In this document: positions 25,482-35,083 of the stretch, piece after piece
How the letters are laid out: each line of letters begins with the position of its first letter
How positions within the stretch are numbered: position 1 is the stretch's first letter
Source: Variovorax sp. PAMC26660
GTDB taxonomy: Bacteria; Pseudomonadota; Gammaproteobacteria; Burkholderiales; Burkholderiaceae_C
Reading direction: 5' to 3'
Assembly: GCF_014302995.1 (NCBI RefSeq)
Contig: NZ_CP060295.1
Span: 3,091,501 to 3,155,500 of the forward strand
Length of the DNA: 64,000 nt
Position numbers and translations under genes: made by a program
Notes under the pieces: generated by a model
The model's input: only the letters and a program-made list of their open reading frames with translations
Told to the model about the DNA's origin: nothing
Databases searched by the model: none

Positions 25482-26741
25482 GTGAACGATCTTTCCTTTT
25501 TCCTGCCTTGCGCCGCCGGCGTCGAGGAATTCCTCGCCCAAGAGGTGCACGCCCTGACCGGCCGTGCCGGGCAAGACCTGCTCACGCTGCGCGGCGGCGT
25601 GCGGGTGCGTGCCGACTGGCGCGACGGCCTGAAGCTCAACCTGCACAGCCGCCTGGCGCAGCGCGTGCTGGTCGAGCTGGCCCATGCGCCCTACCGCAAC
25701 GAGAACGACCTCTACGCCATCGCCAGCGGCGTGGCCTGGGAGATCTGGTTCACCCCGAAGCAGACCTTCAAGATCGAGACCACCGCCCAGCACAGCCCGC
25801 TGCAGAGCCTGAACTTCGCCACGCTGCGCATCAAGGACGCCATTGCCGACCGCTTCCGCGCCAAGGCCCACGGCGTGCGCCCCAGCATCGAGACCCAGTG
25901 GCCCGACTGCCGCGTGTTCGCCCACCTGACCACCGACCACTGCACGCTGTACATCGACACCTCGGGCGAGCCGCTGTTCAAGCGCGGCTGGCGCCAGGAC
26001 AAGGGCGATGCCCCGCTGAAGGAAACCCTGGCCGCCGCCATGCTGGCCGCCAGCGGCTGGTGGAACCCCGAGACCGGCGCGGTGGCCGCGCAAGCGCTGT
26101 ACGACCCCTGCTGCGGCAGCGGCACCATCGCCATCGAGGCGGCGCAGATTGCGCGCGGCATTCCGGCCGGCTCGCTGCGGCAGTTCGGCTTCGAGAAGTT
26201 GCTGCCATTCCAGGCGCATGTCTGGACTGCTATCAAAAAAGAAGCTGAATCCCAAGTGTCCACGGGCGATGTCGCGATTTTTGGGTCAGACGTTTCGCAC
26301 CGTATGGTCGATTTTTCCGAGCGCAATGCCGAGCGCGCCGGCGTGGCCGATGCCATCGAATTCCGTGGTGGCGACGCCTTGCAGCGCATGCCCCCGGCCG
26401 AAGGCGGCGTGATCATGCTCAACCCGCCGTACGGCGAGCGGATCGAAGTTGGCGGCGTGGCCCGCTTCGGCGCGCGCGAAGCCGCCCAGACCTCCGGTGA
26501 CGCAGAAGGCGGCGATGGCAACGGCGGCGATTTCTTTCCGCAACTGGCCACGCACTGGAAGAAGAACTACGCCGGCTGGACCGCCTGGGTGCTCACGCCC
26601 GACCTGAAGCTGCCCAAGCAGATGCGGCTGAAGGAATCGCGCCGTGTGCCGATGTGGAACGGGCCCATCGAATGCCGGCTGTTCCGCTTCGACCTGGTCC
26701 GGGGCTCCAACCGGGCGCCGCAGCAGGAAGCGGCTGAATAG
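25482..26741 (+). CDS. THUMP-domain 23S rRNA methyltransferase (RlmL-like)
   Basis: Predicted N2-guanosine rRNA methyltransferase of the RlmL/YpsC type. 419 aa from a GTG at 25482; another GTG at 25428 would add 18 residues, and neither has a strong ribosome site. Domains: THUMP (residues ~1-160, including DLYAIASGVAWEIWF), then a Rossmann SAM methyltransferase with YDPCCGSGTIAIEAA (SAM binding) and the catalytic NPPYGERI. It equals the N-terminal half of E. coli RlmKL, without the RlmK half, as in many non-enteric bacteria. Confidence 0.9.
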   Translation: MNDLSFFLPCAAGVEEFLAQEVHALTGRAGQDLLTLRGGVRVRADWRDGLKLNLHSRLAQRVLVELAHAPYRNENDLYAIASGVAWEIWFTPKQTFKIETTAQHSPLQSLNFATLRIKDAIADRFRAKAHGVRPSIETQWPDCRVFAHLTTDHCTLYIDTSGEPLFKRGWRQDKGDAPLKETLAAAMLAASGWWNPETGAVAAQALYDPCCGSGTIAIEAAQIARGIPAGSLRQFGFEKLLPFQAHVWTAIKKEAESQVSTGDVAIFGSDVSHRMVDFSERNAERAGVADAIEFRGGDALQRMPPAEGGVIMLNPPYGERIEVGGVARFGAREAAQTSGDAEGGDGNGGDFFPQLATHWKKNYAGWTAWVLTPDLKLPKQMRLKESRRVPMWNGPIECRLFRFDLVRGSNRAPQQEAAE

Positions 26742-26747
26742 GCTGAG

Positions 26748-27179
26748 TCACTGCTGGCGCGGGGCGCCGACGCTGCACGCCGCATTCACCGTGCGGACGG
26801 CCAGGTCGCCCGGCGCGCCCGCGAAGGTCATCGGGCGCACGTCGTCTTCCTCGAAATTCTTCACCGCGACCGGCTCGCCGACGAAGTTCGGGTGGGCGAA
26901 GTAGGTGGCACTCACATAGCGTGCGCTGCGGGCCTCGCAATCGACGCTCGCGCGGGCCAGGAAGGAGCGGAACCGCACGCCGTCCTTGCTGGTGCGGTCT
27001 TCCGCCAAGCTCATGCGCAGCGTCACGTTGCGGCGCGATCCGTTCACCTCGACGCTGGTCGGATCGACCTGCACGTAGCTGTTGCCGGCGTCGCCGGGCG
27101 AGCCGTTCAGCGTCAGCCACTCGGCCCGGACACCCGCGCCGGCGAGCAGGACAAGGCAGAGCAGCGGAAGTCGTTTCAT
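26748..27179 (-). CDS. Hypothetical exported protein (adhesin-E-like)
   Basis: A 143-aa exported protein with a signal peptide (MKRLPLLCLVLLAGAGVRA). The mature part begins with EWLTLNGSPGDAGNSYVQVD and continues VDPTSVEVNGSRRNVTLRMSL, a layout reminiscent of the surface-adhesin protein E family, but the match is weak and the function unassigned. Two Cys (in ASVDCEARSA and AACSVGA) could form a disulfide. It converges with the methyltransferase gene (6 bp gap). Confidence 0.7.
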   Translation of the reverse strand: MKRLPLLCLVLLAGAGVRAEWLTLNGSPGDAGNSYVQVDPTSVEVNGSRRNVTLRMSLAEDRTSKDGVRFRSFLARASVDCEARSARYVSATYFAHPNFVGEPVAVKNFEEDDVRPMTFAGAPGDLAVRTVNAACSVGAPRQQ

Positions 27180-27316
27180 GAAAAAGGAAGTGCGTGTTGG
27201 GAGAGTGCGCGGCGTGCAACGCGCGACCGGCGCCGCCGCATTGTCAGGCGCCGAACCCACTCGAGGCTGACGCCGACCCCGCATGGTGCAACATCGGCGA
27301 TAGTCCCCACGCATCC

Positions 27317-27745
27317 ATGACCTTTACCGCATCCGACCCTGTCGTCATCGACACCAACATCGCGCTCGACCTGCTGGTCTTCGAGGACCCGTCGTGGGAT
27401 CGGCTGACCGAAAGGCTTGCGGCGGGCGAACTGCGCTGGATCGCTTCCGACGCCATGCGCACCGAGCTTGCGCGCGTGCTCGGCTATCCGCTCATTGCCA
27501 GACGCATGGCGCAGCGGGGGCTCGAAGTGCCCGCCGTGCTGGCCGAGTTCGATGCGCGCGTGCAGATGCTGGCCGACACGCCGCCGCGCGCGCCTTGCGT
27601 CTGCAGCGATCCCGATGACCAGGTCTTCATCGACCTGGCCGTGGCGCATGGTGCGCTGCTGCTGAGCAAGGACCGGGCGGTGCTGTCGATGAAGAAGCGG
27701 CTGGCACTGCGGGGTGTGGCGGTGCAGGCGGCTTTTTCGCCCTAG
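27317..27745 (+). CDS. PIN-domain protein (putative RNase)
   Basis: 142-aa PIN-domain protein of the type annotated as putative toxin component. The acidic residues expected to bind metal are visible: Asp in VVIDTNIALDLL (~12), Glu in MRTELARVL (~50), and Asp in CSDPDDQVFIDLA and LLSKDRAVL. No antitoxin gene lies within 300 bp on either side, so it is either an orphan toxin or a housekeeping RNase. It overlaps the 3' end of the convergent kinase-like gene by 4 bp. Confidence 0.85.
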   Translation: MTFTASDPVVIDTNIALDLLVFEDPSWDRLTERLAAGELRWIASDAMRTELARVLGYPLIARRMAQRGLEVPAVLAEFDARVQMLADTPPRAPCVCSDPDDQVFIDLAVAHGALLLSKDRAVLSMKKRLALRGVAVQAAFSP

Positions 27746-28662
27746 CTGGCAGACGTGTGGGTGGGTGGCACCCCGTGCCACTGCCCCAACAGCCGCGCCA
27801 CTGCCCGCACCCGCTGCGTATCGCGTCCCCAACGCCGGCTCGCCGGCAGCTTCTGCGCCCACTTCATGCGACGCGCCGCATTGGCGATGCGCTCGCGCAC
27901 CTCTTCATTCACGCCGGCCAGCGCCGCATGCCAGTGCAGTCCCGCGGCCTGCGGGGCAGCGGCTTCCAGCATCATGGCCGTCGAATGCAGATAGCTGAGC
28001 CAGTCGCGCGCCTGGCATTCGGCCAGCGTCATGACTTCGGCGGGGTCGTCCTCGAAGTCGATGTAGCCGATCACGCCGTCGGGGCATTGCACGAGGTTGC
28101 GGTCGAAGGCCTGGCTCAAGTGCTGGCCGCACAGGTGCACGGCCGCGATGGCCACAAGGCCTTCGCGCCACACGGCGAGCAGGGCGGCAGGGCCGGTGGC
28201 GGCGGCGTGGTCGAGCCGCTCCTGCAGCACGACAGTGGCGCGGCCGCTTTCGCCGAGGTCGGAGATCAGCAGGCCGTCCGCCTGCTGCGCCAGCACGGTG
28301 GGCACGCGCAGGCCGGCGGCCGCCAACTGCTTCAGGCGCCGGGCCTCGGTGGCAATGGCTGCTTCGCCGCCCGGGTTGGGCACCGGCTTGATGATGTCCA
28401 GGCGCACCATGCGCGCGACCGCCGCCATCACGCGGTAGCCCCATTTGCCGTGGCGCGGGCCGGCCTTCTTGAGCCACACGCGCTCGCTGCCGAAGCGGTG
28501 GCTCGCCACGTTCTTCTGCTGCCGCGGCAGGGTGGTGCGCAGGAACTCCGCGTAGTCGCCGGGTGCCGGCGGGTTCGGGAGGGCATCGAGGGGCGCGGGG
28601 GCCGAAGCGGCTCCCTTGCGCATCTGCAGGCGCGTCGGGGCGCCTCGTCTCAGTGGATTCAT
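27742..28662 (-). CDS. Protein-kinase-like (KEOPS Bud32 / Kdo kinase type) protein
   Basis: 306-aa protein with a kinase-like fold. Seen: [11 protein letters not shown] (possible Lys of the N-lobe), [14 protein letters not shown] as a hinge-like segment, and a catalytic-loop analogue [18 protein letters not shown] followed by [15 protein letters not shown], where DFE replaces DFG. The pattern resembles small lipopolysaccharide or KEOPS-type kinases rather than Ser/Thr receptor kinases. A leading 50 residues are low-complexity. Substrate unknown. It lies 31 bp downstream of the glutamate-synthase-like gene in the same direction and may share its transcript. Confidence 0.75.
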   Translation of the reverse strand: MNPLRRGAPTRLQMRKGAASAPAPLDALPNPPAPGDYAEFLRTTLPRQQKNVASHRFGSERVWLKKAGPRHGKWGYRVMAAVARMVRLDIIKPVPNPGGEAAIATEARRLKQLAAAGLRVPTVLAQQADGLLISDLGESGRATVVLQERLDHAAATGPAALLAVWREGLVAIAAVHLCGQHLSQAFDRNLVQCPDGVIGYIDFEDDPAEVMTLAECQARDWLSYLHSTAMMLEAAAPQAAGLHWHAALAGVNEEVRERIANAARRMKWAQKLPASRRWGRDTQRVRAVARLLGQWHGVPPTHTSAS

Positions 28663-28693
28663 CAGGTCAGTACGTTCGCACTTCGCGCTGCGC

Positions 28694-30394
28694 TCATGCA
28701 GCCATGGCGAGGCCCGTGACCCGCAACCCTTGCGGGCCCTGCGTCACAGGCTGGAAGCTCTCTGCGCTGGCCAGCGGCCAGTAGGTTCTGAAAACATTGT
28801 GCTGCTCGTCGAGCGCGCCGAGCAGCGCGCCCGGCTGCACCTGCATCACCAGGTTGCTCAACAGGCGCACTTCGGTGTCGGAGATGCGGCGCACGATGTG
28901 GTGCGCGGTGATCTGCTGCGGATGGTCCAGGCCCGCGGCCTGCACCAGCTCCTGCAGCGCATGCAGCGTGCTGCGGTGGAAGTTGCGCACGCGGTCGGCC
29001 TTGGTGGGCACCACCAGCGCCTGCTGGCGCAGCGGGTCCTGCGTGGTCACGCCGGTAGGGCAGTGGCCGGTGTGGCAGCTCTGCGCCTGGATGCAGCCCA
29101 GCGCCATCATGAAGCCGCGTGCCGCGTTGCACCAGTCGGCGCCCAGCGCCATCATGCGGGCCACGTCGAAGGCGGTGATCACCTTGGCGGCGCAGCCGAT
29201 CTTGATGCGGTGCCGCAGGTTCACGCCGATCAGCGTGTTGTGCACCAGCAGCAGGCCCTCTTGCAGCGGTGCACCCACGTGGTCGCTGAACTCGACCGGC
29301 GCGGCGCCCGTGCCGCCCTCGGCACCGTCGACCACGATGAAGTCGGGCGTGATGCCGGTGGCCTGCATCGCCTTGACGATGCCGAACCATTCCCACGGAT
29401 GGCCCAGGCAGAACTTGAAGCCGGTCGGCTTGCCGCCCGACAGCTCGCGCAGCTTGGCGACGAAATGCATCATCTCGGTCGGATTGGAGAACGCGCTGTG
29501 CGACGAGGGCGAAATGCAGTCCACGCCCACCGGCACGCCGCGCGCCGCCGCGATCTCGGGCGTGACCTTCGGCGCCGGCAGCACACCGCCGTGGCCGGGC
29601 TTGGCGCCCTGGCTCAGCTTGATCTCGATCATCTTCACCTGCGGGTCGCGCGCATTGGTGCTGAAGCGCTCGGCGTTGAAGGTGCCGTCGTCGTTGCGGC
29701 AGCCGAAATAGCCGGAGCCGATTTCCCAGATCAGGTCGCCGCCGTGCACGCGGTGGTGCTGCGAGATCGATCCTTCGCCGGTGTCGTGCGCAAAGCCGCC
29801 CATCTTGGCGCCCTGGTTGAGCGCCAGGATCGCGTTGGCCGACAGTGCGCCGAAGCTCATGGCCGAGATGTTGAACACGCTCGCGCTGTAAGGCTGGGTA
29901 CAGACCTGCGCGGGGTTGGCGTCGGCCGGCTGCGGCGTGCCGCCGATCACGATGCGGAAATCGTGGTCCTCCAGCTTCGTCGGCTGCATCGAATGGTTGA
30001 TCCACTCGTAGCCCGCGATCGTCACGTTGAGCTGCGTGCCGAAGGGCCGGTTGTCCGGGTCGCCCTTGGCGCGCTGATAGACCAGCGAGCGTTGCGCGCG
30101 CGAGAAGGGCGCGGCCTCGGAGTCGCTCTCGATGAAGTACTGCCGCATCTCGGGGCGGATGTACTCCAGCAGAAAGCGGATGTGGCCGATCACCGGGTAA
30201 TTGCGCAAGATGGCATGCCGGGTCTGGCGCAGGTCGTGCACGCCGGTGCCGCTGAGCACCGCGAAAACAACCACGCCGATCCAGGCCAGCCACAGGTGTG
30301 GCGACACGAAAACAGTGGCGAGGCAGGCGATCAGACCAACCACGCACAGGGCAAAGGCGCTGTAACGCGTCGGAAACGGAATAATCGTGGGCAT
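28694..30394 (-). CDS. FMN-binding glutamate-synthase-like protein
   Basis: 566-aa protein with two N-terminal membrane segments ([17 protein letters not shown] and [16 protein letters not shown]) and then the FMN/iron-sulfur domain of glutamate synthase large subunit (from ~residue 95). Seen: [32 protein letters not shown] (FMN site), and a C-x5-C-x4-C cluster motif ([12 protein letters not shown]). The glutaminase domain of true GOGAT is absent, so ammonia donation is unexplained. Proteins of this type are widespread but not functionally settled. Its ATG (30394) is 57 bp from the divergent SEC-C gene start. Confidence 0.9.
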   Translation of the reverse strand: MPTIIPFPTRYSAFALCVVGLIACLATVFVSPHLWLAWIGVVVFAVLSGTGVHDLRQTRHAILRNYPVIGHIRFLLEYIRPEMRQYFIESDSEAAPFSRAQRSLVYQRAKGDPDNRPFGTQLNVTIAGYEWINHSMQPTKLEDHDFRIVIGGTPQPADANPAQVCTQPYSASVFNISAMSFGALSANAILALNQGAKMGGFAHDTGEGSISQHHRVHGGDLIWEIGSGYFGCRNDDGTFNAERFSTNARDPQVKMIEIKLSQGAKPGHGGVLPAPKVTPEIAAARGVPVGVDCISPSSHSAFSNPTEMMHFVAKLRELSGGKPTGFKFCLGHPWEWFGIVKAMQATGITPDFIVVDGAEGGTGAAPVEFSDHVGAPLQEGLLLVHNTLIGVNLRHRIKIGCAAKVITAFDVARMMALGADWCNAARGFMMALGCIQAQSCHTGHCPTGVTTQDPLRQQALVVPTKADRVRNFHRSTLHALQELVQAAGLDHPQQITAHHIVRRISDTEVRLLSNLVMQVQPGALLGALDEQHNVFRTYWPLASAESFQPVTQGPQGLRVTGLAMAA

Positions 30395-30451
30395 AGAAAT
30401 GAGATGACTACCAGAGCCTGCTGCATCATAGAGGGCTGCCCCGAACTTGCC

Positions 30452-31234
<783 letters not shown>

Positions 31235-31306
31235 CTGAGCTTTGCATCCCGGGATGCCACCTTGCTCTTCGGTTCGTCGCGTTGTGTGGTTTGAGCGCTG
31301 CTGCTG

Positions 31307-31557
31307 TTCAGGGCATCGCCCACGCCGACACGGTGCTCTTTTTCGCGAATGTCCCCCGCTTCGCTCCTCCTTTATTTCGCGAAAAAGAGCCCCGTATCGA
31401 CGTGAGCGTTGGACAGAGCGGTTGTTGATCGCAGGATCAATAGCAGCGTGCCCAGGTGCGAATGACGCCAGGTGCTCCCCGCAGCGAAATAAAGGAGGAG
31501 CGAAGCGGGGGACATTCGCGGAGGGGAGCACCTGGTGTCATTCGCACGCGCCCTGAA
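31307..31557. repeat. Dispersed double-hairpin element, copy 3
   Basis: 251-bp copy in the same orientation as the other two. Left hairpin 31317-31349 with 31376-31408; right hairpin 31458-31480 with 31523-31545. The complementary loop segments are 31344-31380 and 31484-31520 (37/37). It lies between two genes pointing the same way (SEC-C gene and MFS gene), filling most of a 359-bp gap; 31235-31306 and 31558-31593 show nothing else. Confidence 0.9.
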
Positions 31558-31593
31558 TGACCCAGAACCCGCCTTGAACAAAAACACACCGAC

Positions 31594-32844
31594 ATGACCC
31601 CGCAGATACAGCGCTCCACCACAGAACCCCTGACGCCCCGAGCAGCCTGGGTCATGGTCCTCGCGCTGTGCGCCGGTGTCGCGCTGAGCCAGGCCTTTCG
31701 CACGGTCGGCGCCATCATGGCGAGCCCGCTGCAGGCCGACTTCAAGCTGTCGGCCCAGGCCCTCGGGATTTTCTCGGGGGCTTTTCATTTCGCCTTCGGC
31801 GCCATGCAGCTCTTCATGGGCATCGGCATCGACCTGCACGGTGTGCGGCGCACAGTGCTGGTGGCCTTTCCCATCGCCATCGTGGGCGCGCTGCTGTCAG
31901 CCGTGTCTTCGAGCTACCTCATGTTGGTGGCAGGGCAGGCGCTGATCGGTGTCGGCTGCGCGCCAGCATTCCTCGTATGCACCGTTTTCATCGCTCGGCA
32001 CTTTCCGGCGGCACGCTTCGCCACCGTCTCGGGCATGGTGCTGGCCATCGGCGGCCTGGGCATGCTGGCCACGGGCACACCGCTGGCCTGGCTGGTGCAG
32101 GCCTACTCATGGCGCGCGGGTTTCCTGGTGCTGGCCGTGGCTGCCGCGCTGGCCTGGCTCGCGATCTGGCACTGGGTGCACGAGCCGGCTTCGGCCATGC
32201 CGCAGGTGAAGGAGTCGATCCCCGAGGCGATCCGCCAGTTCGGCGCGCTGTTCGCTATGCCGCACACGCTCGGCATCATCGTGCTCGGCGCGGTCACCTA
32301 TGCAGCCTTCATCTCGCTGCGCGGGCTCTGGCTCGGGCCGCTCATGATGGAGCGCCACGGCTACTCGCTGGTGCAGAGCGGCAATGTGGCGCTGGTGGTG
32401 TCGGTCATCTCTCTGTTCGGCGCGCCCCTGTTCGGCAAGCTCGACCGTGACGGTGCCGCCGCGCGCCGCCGCTGGATCGTGGCCTGCGGGCTGGTCTACG
32501 CGGCGCTGTTCGCGCTCATCGCTTTTCTACACTCGGCCTGGCTCGACATCGGCGGCATGGTGCTGATCGGCGTGCTGTCGGGCTTCATCGTCTGGCAGTA
32601 CGCCGACGTGCGCGGCGCCTACCCGGTGGCGCTCACCGGGCGCGCGATGGCCGTCTTCACGATGGCCATGTTCCTCGGCGTGGCGTTCATGCAATGGGGA
32701 ACGGGTGTCGCGGCCTCGATGGCCGCAGCGCATGGCGCCGACCCGCTGACCGCGGTGCTGGCGACCATTGCCGCACTGCTGGTGCTGGGCATCGTGGCCT
32801 TCGCGTGGCTGCCCGCGCCGAAGGCCGGCTCGTTCAAATCTTGA
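31594..32844 (+). CDS. MFS transporter
   Basis: 416-aa inner-membrane MFS permease with about twelve membrane segments. Near the N-terminus it has SQAFRTVGAIMASPL and motif-A-like GIDLHGVRRTVLVAF, then GQALIGVGCAPAFLVC. It is a full-length paralogue of the truncated gene at 1-1026, about 30 kb away. The ATG at 31594 is only 36 bp after the double-hairpin element. The substrate is unknown. Its 3' end overlaps the convergent GNAT gene by 11 bp. Confidence 0.92.
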   Translation: MTPQIQRSTTEPLTPRAAWVMVLALCAGVALSQAFRTVGAIMASPLQADFKLSAQALGIFSGAFHFAFGAMQLFMGIGIDLHGVRRTVLVAFPIAIVGALLSAVSSSYLMLVAGQALIGVGCAPAFLVCTVFIARHFPAARFATVSGMVLAIGGLGMLATGTPLAWLVQAYSWRAGFLVLAVAAALAWLAIWHWVHEPASAMPQVKESIPEAIRQFGALFAMPHTLGIIVLGAVTYAAFISLRGLWLGPLMMERHGYSLVQSGNVALVVSVISLFGAPLFGKLDRDGAAARRRWIVACGLVYAALFALIAFLHSAWLDIGGMVLIGVLSGFIVWQYADVRGAYPVALTGRAMAVFTMAMFLGVAFMQWGTGVAASMAAAHGADPLTAVLATIAALLVLGIVAFAWLPAPKAGSFKS

Positions 32845-33151
32845 AGGCGCGCTGGATGTCCGGCCGAACGAGGTCGGCATATTCGCGGTGCTTGCGGATG
32901 TAGCCCGCAATGAACTGGCACACCGGAATCACATGCAGCCCCTTGGCGCGGGCCTCGTCGAGCACGTGCTTCGCGATGCCCGAGCCCACGCCCTTGCCTT
33001 CGTGTTCCGGCAGCACCTCGGTGTGCGTGAACATGATCGCTTCGGTCAGCAGGTTGTACTCGGCATAGGCCGCGAGTTTGCCGTCGAGCGTTGCCTCGTA
33101 GCGGTGCAGGGCTTCGTTGTTGGTGAAGGCGAGGTCGGTGGTATTGCTCAT
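32834..33151 (-). CDS. GNAT N-acetyltransferase-like protein (YidJ/COG2388 type)
   Basis: 105-aa small acetyltransferase-fold protein. It contains FTHTEVLPEHEGKGVGSGIAKH-like acetyl-CoA-binding segment (residues ~40-60) and ends ARAKGLHVIPVCQFIAGYI followed by YADLVRP, typical of COG2388. Its ATG overlaps the stop of the NTF2-like gene (ATGA), showing translational coupling. Target unknown. Confidence 0.92.
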   Translation of the reverse strand: MSNTTDLAFTNNEALHRYEATLDGKLAAYAEYNLLTEAIMFTHTEVLPEHEGKGVGSGIAKHVLDEARAKGLHVIPVCQFIAGYIRKHREYADLVRPDIQRAFKI

Positions 33152-33642
33152 GGTTGGCGTGCCAGGAAGGCGGCAAGGTTGGTGGCGGCAGTGGCGCGCA
33201 CTTTCTTGCGCAGCATCGGTGTCCAGCCGAGCAGCAGGCCCGGCGTGCCCAGGGCCTGGCGCGACCAGGTCCAGAACGGGAAGCTGTCGCGGTGCGTCGC
33301 GATCAGTCCTTCGGGCGTGAAGGTGAAGCGCGCGTCGATGCTGTTGTCGACCAGGCGACCGGTGGCGCTGAAGCGGTAGTGCGCGTCCCAATGGGCGCTG
33401 CCCGTGGTCTCGTCGGCCTGCACGTCGCTCCACTTCAGGCGCCACACGTCCGCGCCCTTGGCGCGCGTGGCCAGGGCCAGCATGCGCCACATGCCGCCGA
33501 CCTCACGCCGGCCGCGCAGCGAAAAAGCCTCGTCGTCGAATTCCGCGTCGGGGGCGTAGCAGGCGGCCATGGTGGCGGCATCGAGTTTCGAGAAGGCGCT
33601 GTAGAAGCGCTCGATGGTCTGGGCATTGGTGGCTGCGGTCAT
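33148..33642 (-). CDS. NTF2-like (SnoaL-type) protein
   Basis: 164-aa protein of the nuclear transport factor 2 fold. Visible: TIERFYSAFSKLDAATMAACYAPDAEFDDEAF, then GRREVGGMWRML, and WDAHYRFSATGRLVDNSIDARFTF, the cone-shaped fold's usual pattern. Such proteins are isomerases, hydrolases or polyketide cyclases, or have no enzymatic role; no choice is possible here. ATG 33642 is preferred to an in-frame start ten codons upstream. Confidence 0.88.
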   Translation of the reverse strand: MTAATNAQTIERFYSAFSKLDAATMAACYAPDAEFDDEAFSLRGRREVGGMWRMLALATRAKGADVWRLKWSDVQADETTGSAHWDAHYRFSATGRLVDNSIDARFTFTPEGLIATHRDSFPFWTWSRQALGTPGLLLGWTPMLRKKVRATAATNLAAFLARQP

Positions 33643-33668
33643 GGGGCCTCTGGGGTTGGGGAGCGGGG

Positions 33669-33801
33669 TCACATCACCTTGAACAGGGTGCGCGCGAGGA
33701 AATCATAGACCGTGTGGATGCGCCAGGCGGTGCACCGCGAGCCGCTCGGGCAGTTCGCTGAACGGCACCGCACGGTCGCGCCGGACCGTCGGCGAGTTCA
33801 T
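33669..33801 (-). pseudogene. Possible frameshifted small gene
   Basis: Between the NTF2-like gene and pncC there is an ATG at 33801 giving MNSPTVRRDRAVPF... that stops after 32 codons at 33703. Moving one base near the CACCGCCTGG segment continues it as WRIHTVYDFLARTLFKVM and a stop at 33669. Both parts have GC-rich third positions like genes here. This could be a frameshifted ~43-aa gene, a sequencing error, or chance. I recognise no family. The rest of 33643-33831 shows nothing. Confidence 0.35.
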
Positions 33802-33831
33802 GAAAGCCTGAGCCTCGACGAGGGGCGGCCT

Positions 33832-34365
33832 CTATCGCGCGAGCAGTTCGACCAGCGTCTGCAGCGCGTAGTGCACCGTGGCCGCGCGCACCGTGGCGCG
33901 GTCGCCGTCGAAGCGCCGGCGTTCGGTGCGGACCTCGCCATCGACCGACCAGCCGAACCACACAGTGCCCACCGGCTTGTCGGGCGTGCCGCCGGTCGGC
34001 CCCGCCACGCCGGTGACGGCCAGCGCCACGCGCGACGGCGGCGAGTGCGCGATCGCGCCCGTGGCCATGGCACGCACCACCGGCTCGCTGACGGCGCCGT
34101 TCGCCGCGATGACCGCGGCGTCCACGCCCAGCAGCTCGGTCTTGGCGCCATTGGAGTAAGTGATGAAGCCGCGCTCGAACCATGCGCTCGAACCTGCAAG
34201 CTCGGTGCAGGCGGCGGCAATCAGCCCGCCCGTGCAGCTTTCGGCGGTGGCCAGCATCCAGCCCTTTTGCTGCAGCAGGCCGGCCACGGTCACGACCAGC
34301 GCGGGCGTGTCCTGGTCGGCGAGCGTCGGCGACGCGGAAGACAAGGTCGAAGAAGAATCCATCAT
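33832..34365 (-). CDS. pncC: Nicotinamide-nucleotide amidohydrolase (CinA C-terminal type)
   Basis: 177-aa stand-alone CinA C-terminal domain. It deamidates nicotinamide mononucleotide to nicotinic acid mononucleotide in pyridine nucleotide recycling. Seen: LATAESCTGGLIAAACTELAG (nucleophile Ser region), FERGFITYSNGAKTELLGV, and VALAVTGVAGPTGGTPDKPVGTV. It starts 7 bp after pgpA on the same strand, so the pair forms an operon, an order common in Burkholderiales. Confidence 0.94.
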   Translation of the reverse strand: MMDSSSTLSSASPTLADQDTPALVVTVAGLLQQKGWMLATAESCTGGLIAAACTELAGSSAWFERGFITYSNGAKTELLGVDAAVIAANGAVSEPVVRAMATGAIAHSPPSRVALAVTGVAGPTGGTPDKPVGTVWFGWSVDGEVRTERRRFDGDRATVRAATVHYALQTLVELLAR

Positions 34366-34372
34366 CGGTTTT

Positions 34373-34954
34373 TCACCATGCGCGCCAAAGCGCAATGACC
34401 AGCAGCGTGCAAAAGGCGGCCACCAGATCGTCGAGGATGATGCCGAAGCCCGCGCGCCACCAGCGCACTTGGGCCGCATCGCGCTGCTTGAACAGCGCGT
34501 CGGCCCAGGCCACCGGTCCGGGCTTGGCGGCATCGAAGTAACGGAACAGCGCGAACGCGATGGCCTGCGCGAGCAGCCCGGCCGGCGTGACCAGCCACAG
34601 CACGATCCAGAAGGCGACCACCTCGTCCCACACCACGGCGCCGGGGTCGGCGATGTTCATGTCGCGCGCGGTCACCGTGCAGGCCCACCAGCCGATGGGC
34701 AGCGACGCCAGGACGATCCAGCCGATGGTGGCGGGCGTGAACCACAGCTGCATCACCACGAAAGCCACCCAGGCCCACAGCGTGCCCACGGTGCCGGGCG
34801 CGAAACGCGGCAGCCCGGAGCCGAAACCCAGCGCGATGGCATGCGCGGGGTGCGAGAACAGAAAGCGGACGGTGGGGCGGGGCAGCGTGGGTGTCGGCAT
34901 GGGGCCGGTGGCGTCGTGGATGTCGCGGGTATCGGAGGAAGAAACGGCTTGCAT
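34373..34954 (-). CDS. pgpA: Phosphatidylglycerophosphatase A
   Basis: Inner-membrane phosphatase in phosphatidylglycerol synthesis. 193 aa from ATG 34954 (an ATG 18 codons later, at 34900, is also possible). Membrane segments alternate with the family motifs LGFGSGLPRFAPGTVGTLWAW, DPGAVVWDEVVAFW, and FRYFDAAKPGPV followed by WRAGFGIILDDLVAA. pncC follows after 7 bp. No thiL is adjacent, although thiL-pgpA-pncC is a common order; thiL lies at 41037-41993 in this window. Confidence 0.95.
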   Translation of the reverse strand: MQAVSSSDTRDIHDATGPMPTPTLPRPTVRFLFSHPAHAIALGFGSGLPRFAPGTVGTLWAWVAFVVMQLWFTPATIGWIVLASLPIGWWACTVTARDMNIADPGAVVWDEVVAFWIVLWLVTPAGLLAQAIAFALFRYFDAAKPGPVAWADALFKQRDAAQVRWWRAGFGIILDDLVAAFCTLLVIALWRAW

Positions 34955-35083
34955 CAGGGGCAGAAGTGTCGCGCATCTGCGCCCTGGCCCGCGCGCCGAA
35001 GTTTCTATTTATCAAAGCAATAGCTTGTTTAATTAAGTGGGGCCACCTAGTATTCGGACTCCTTTCCGTCCTTCGTGTCTGCC

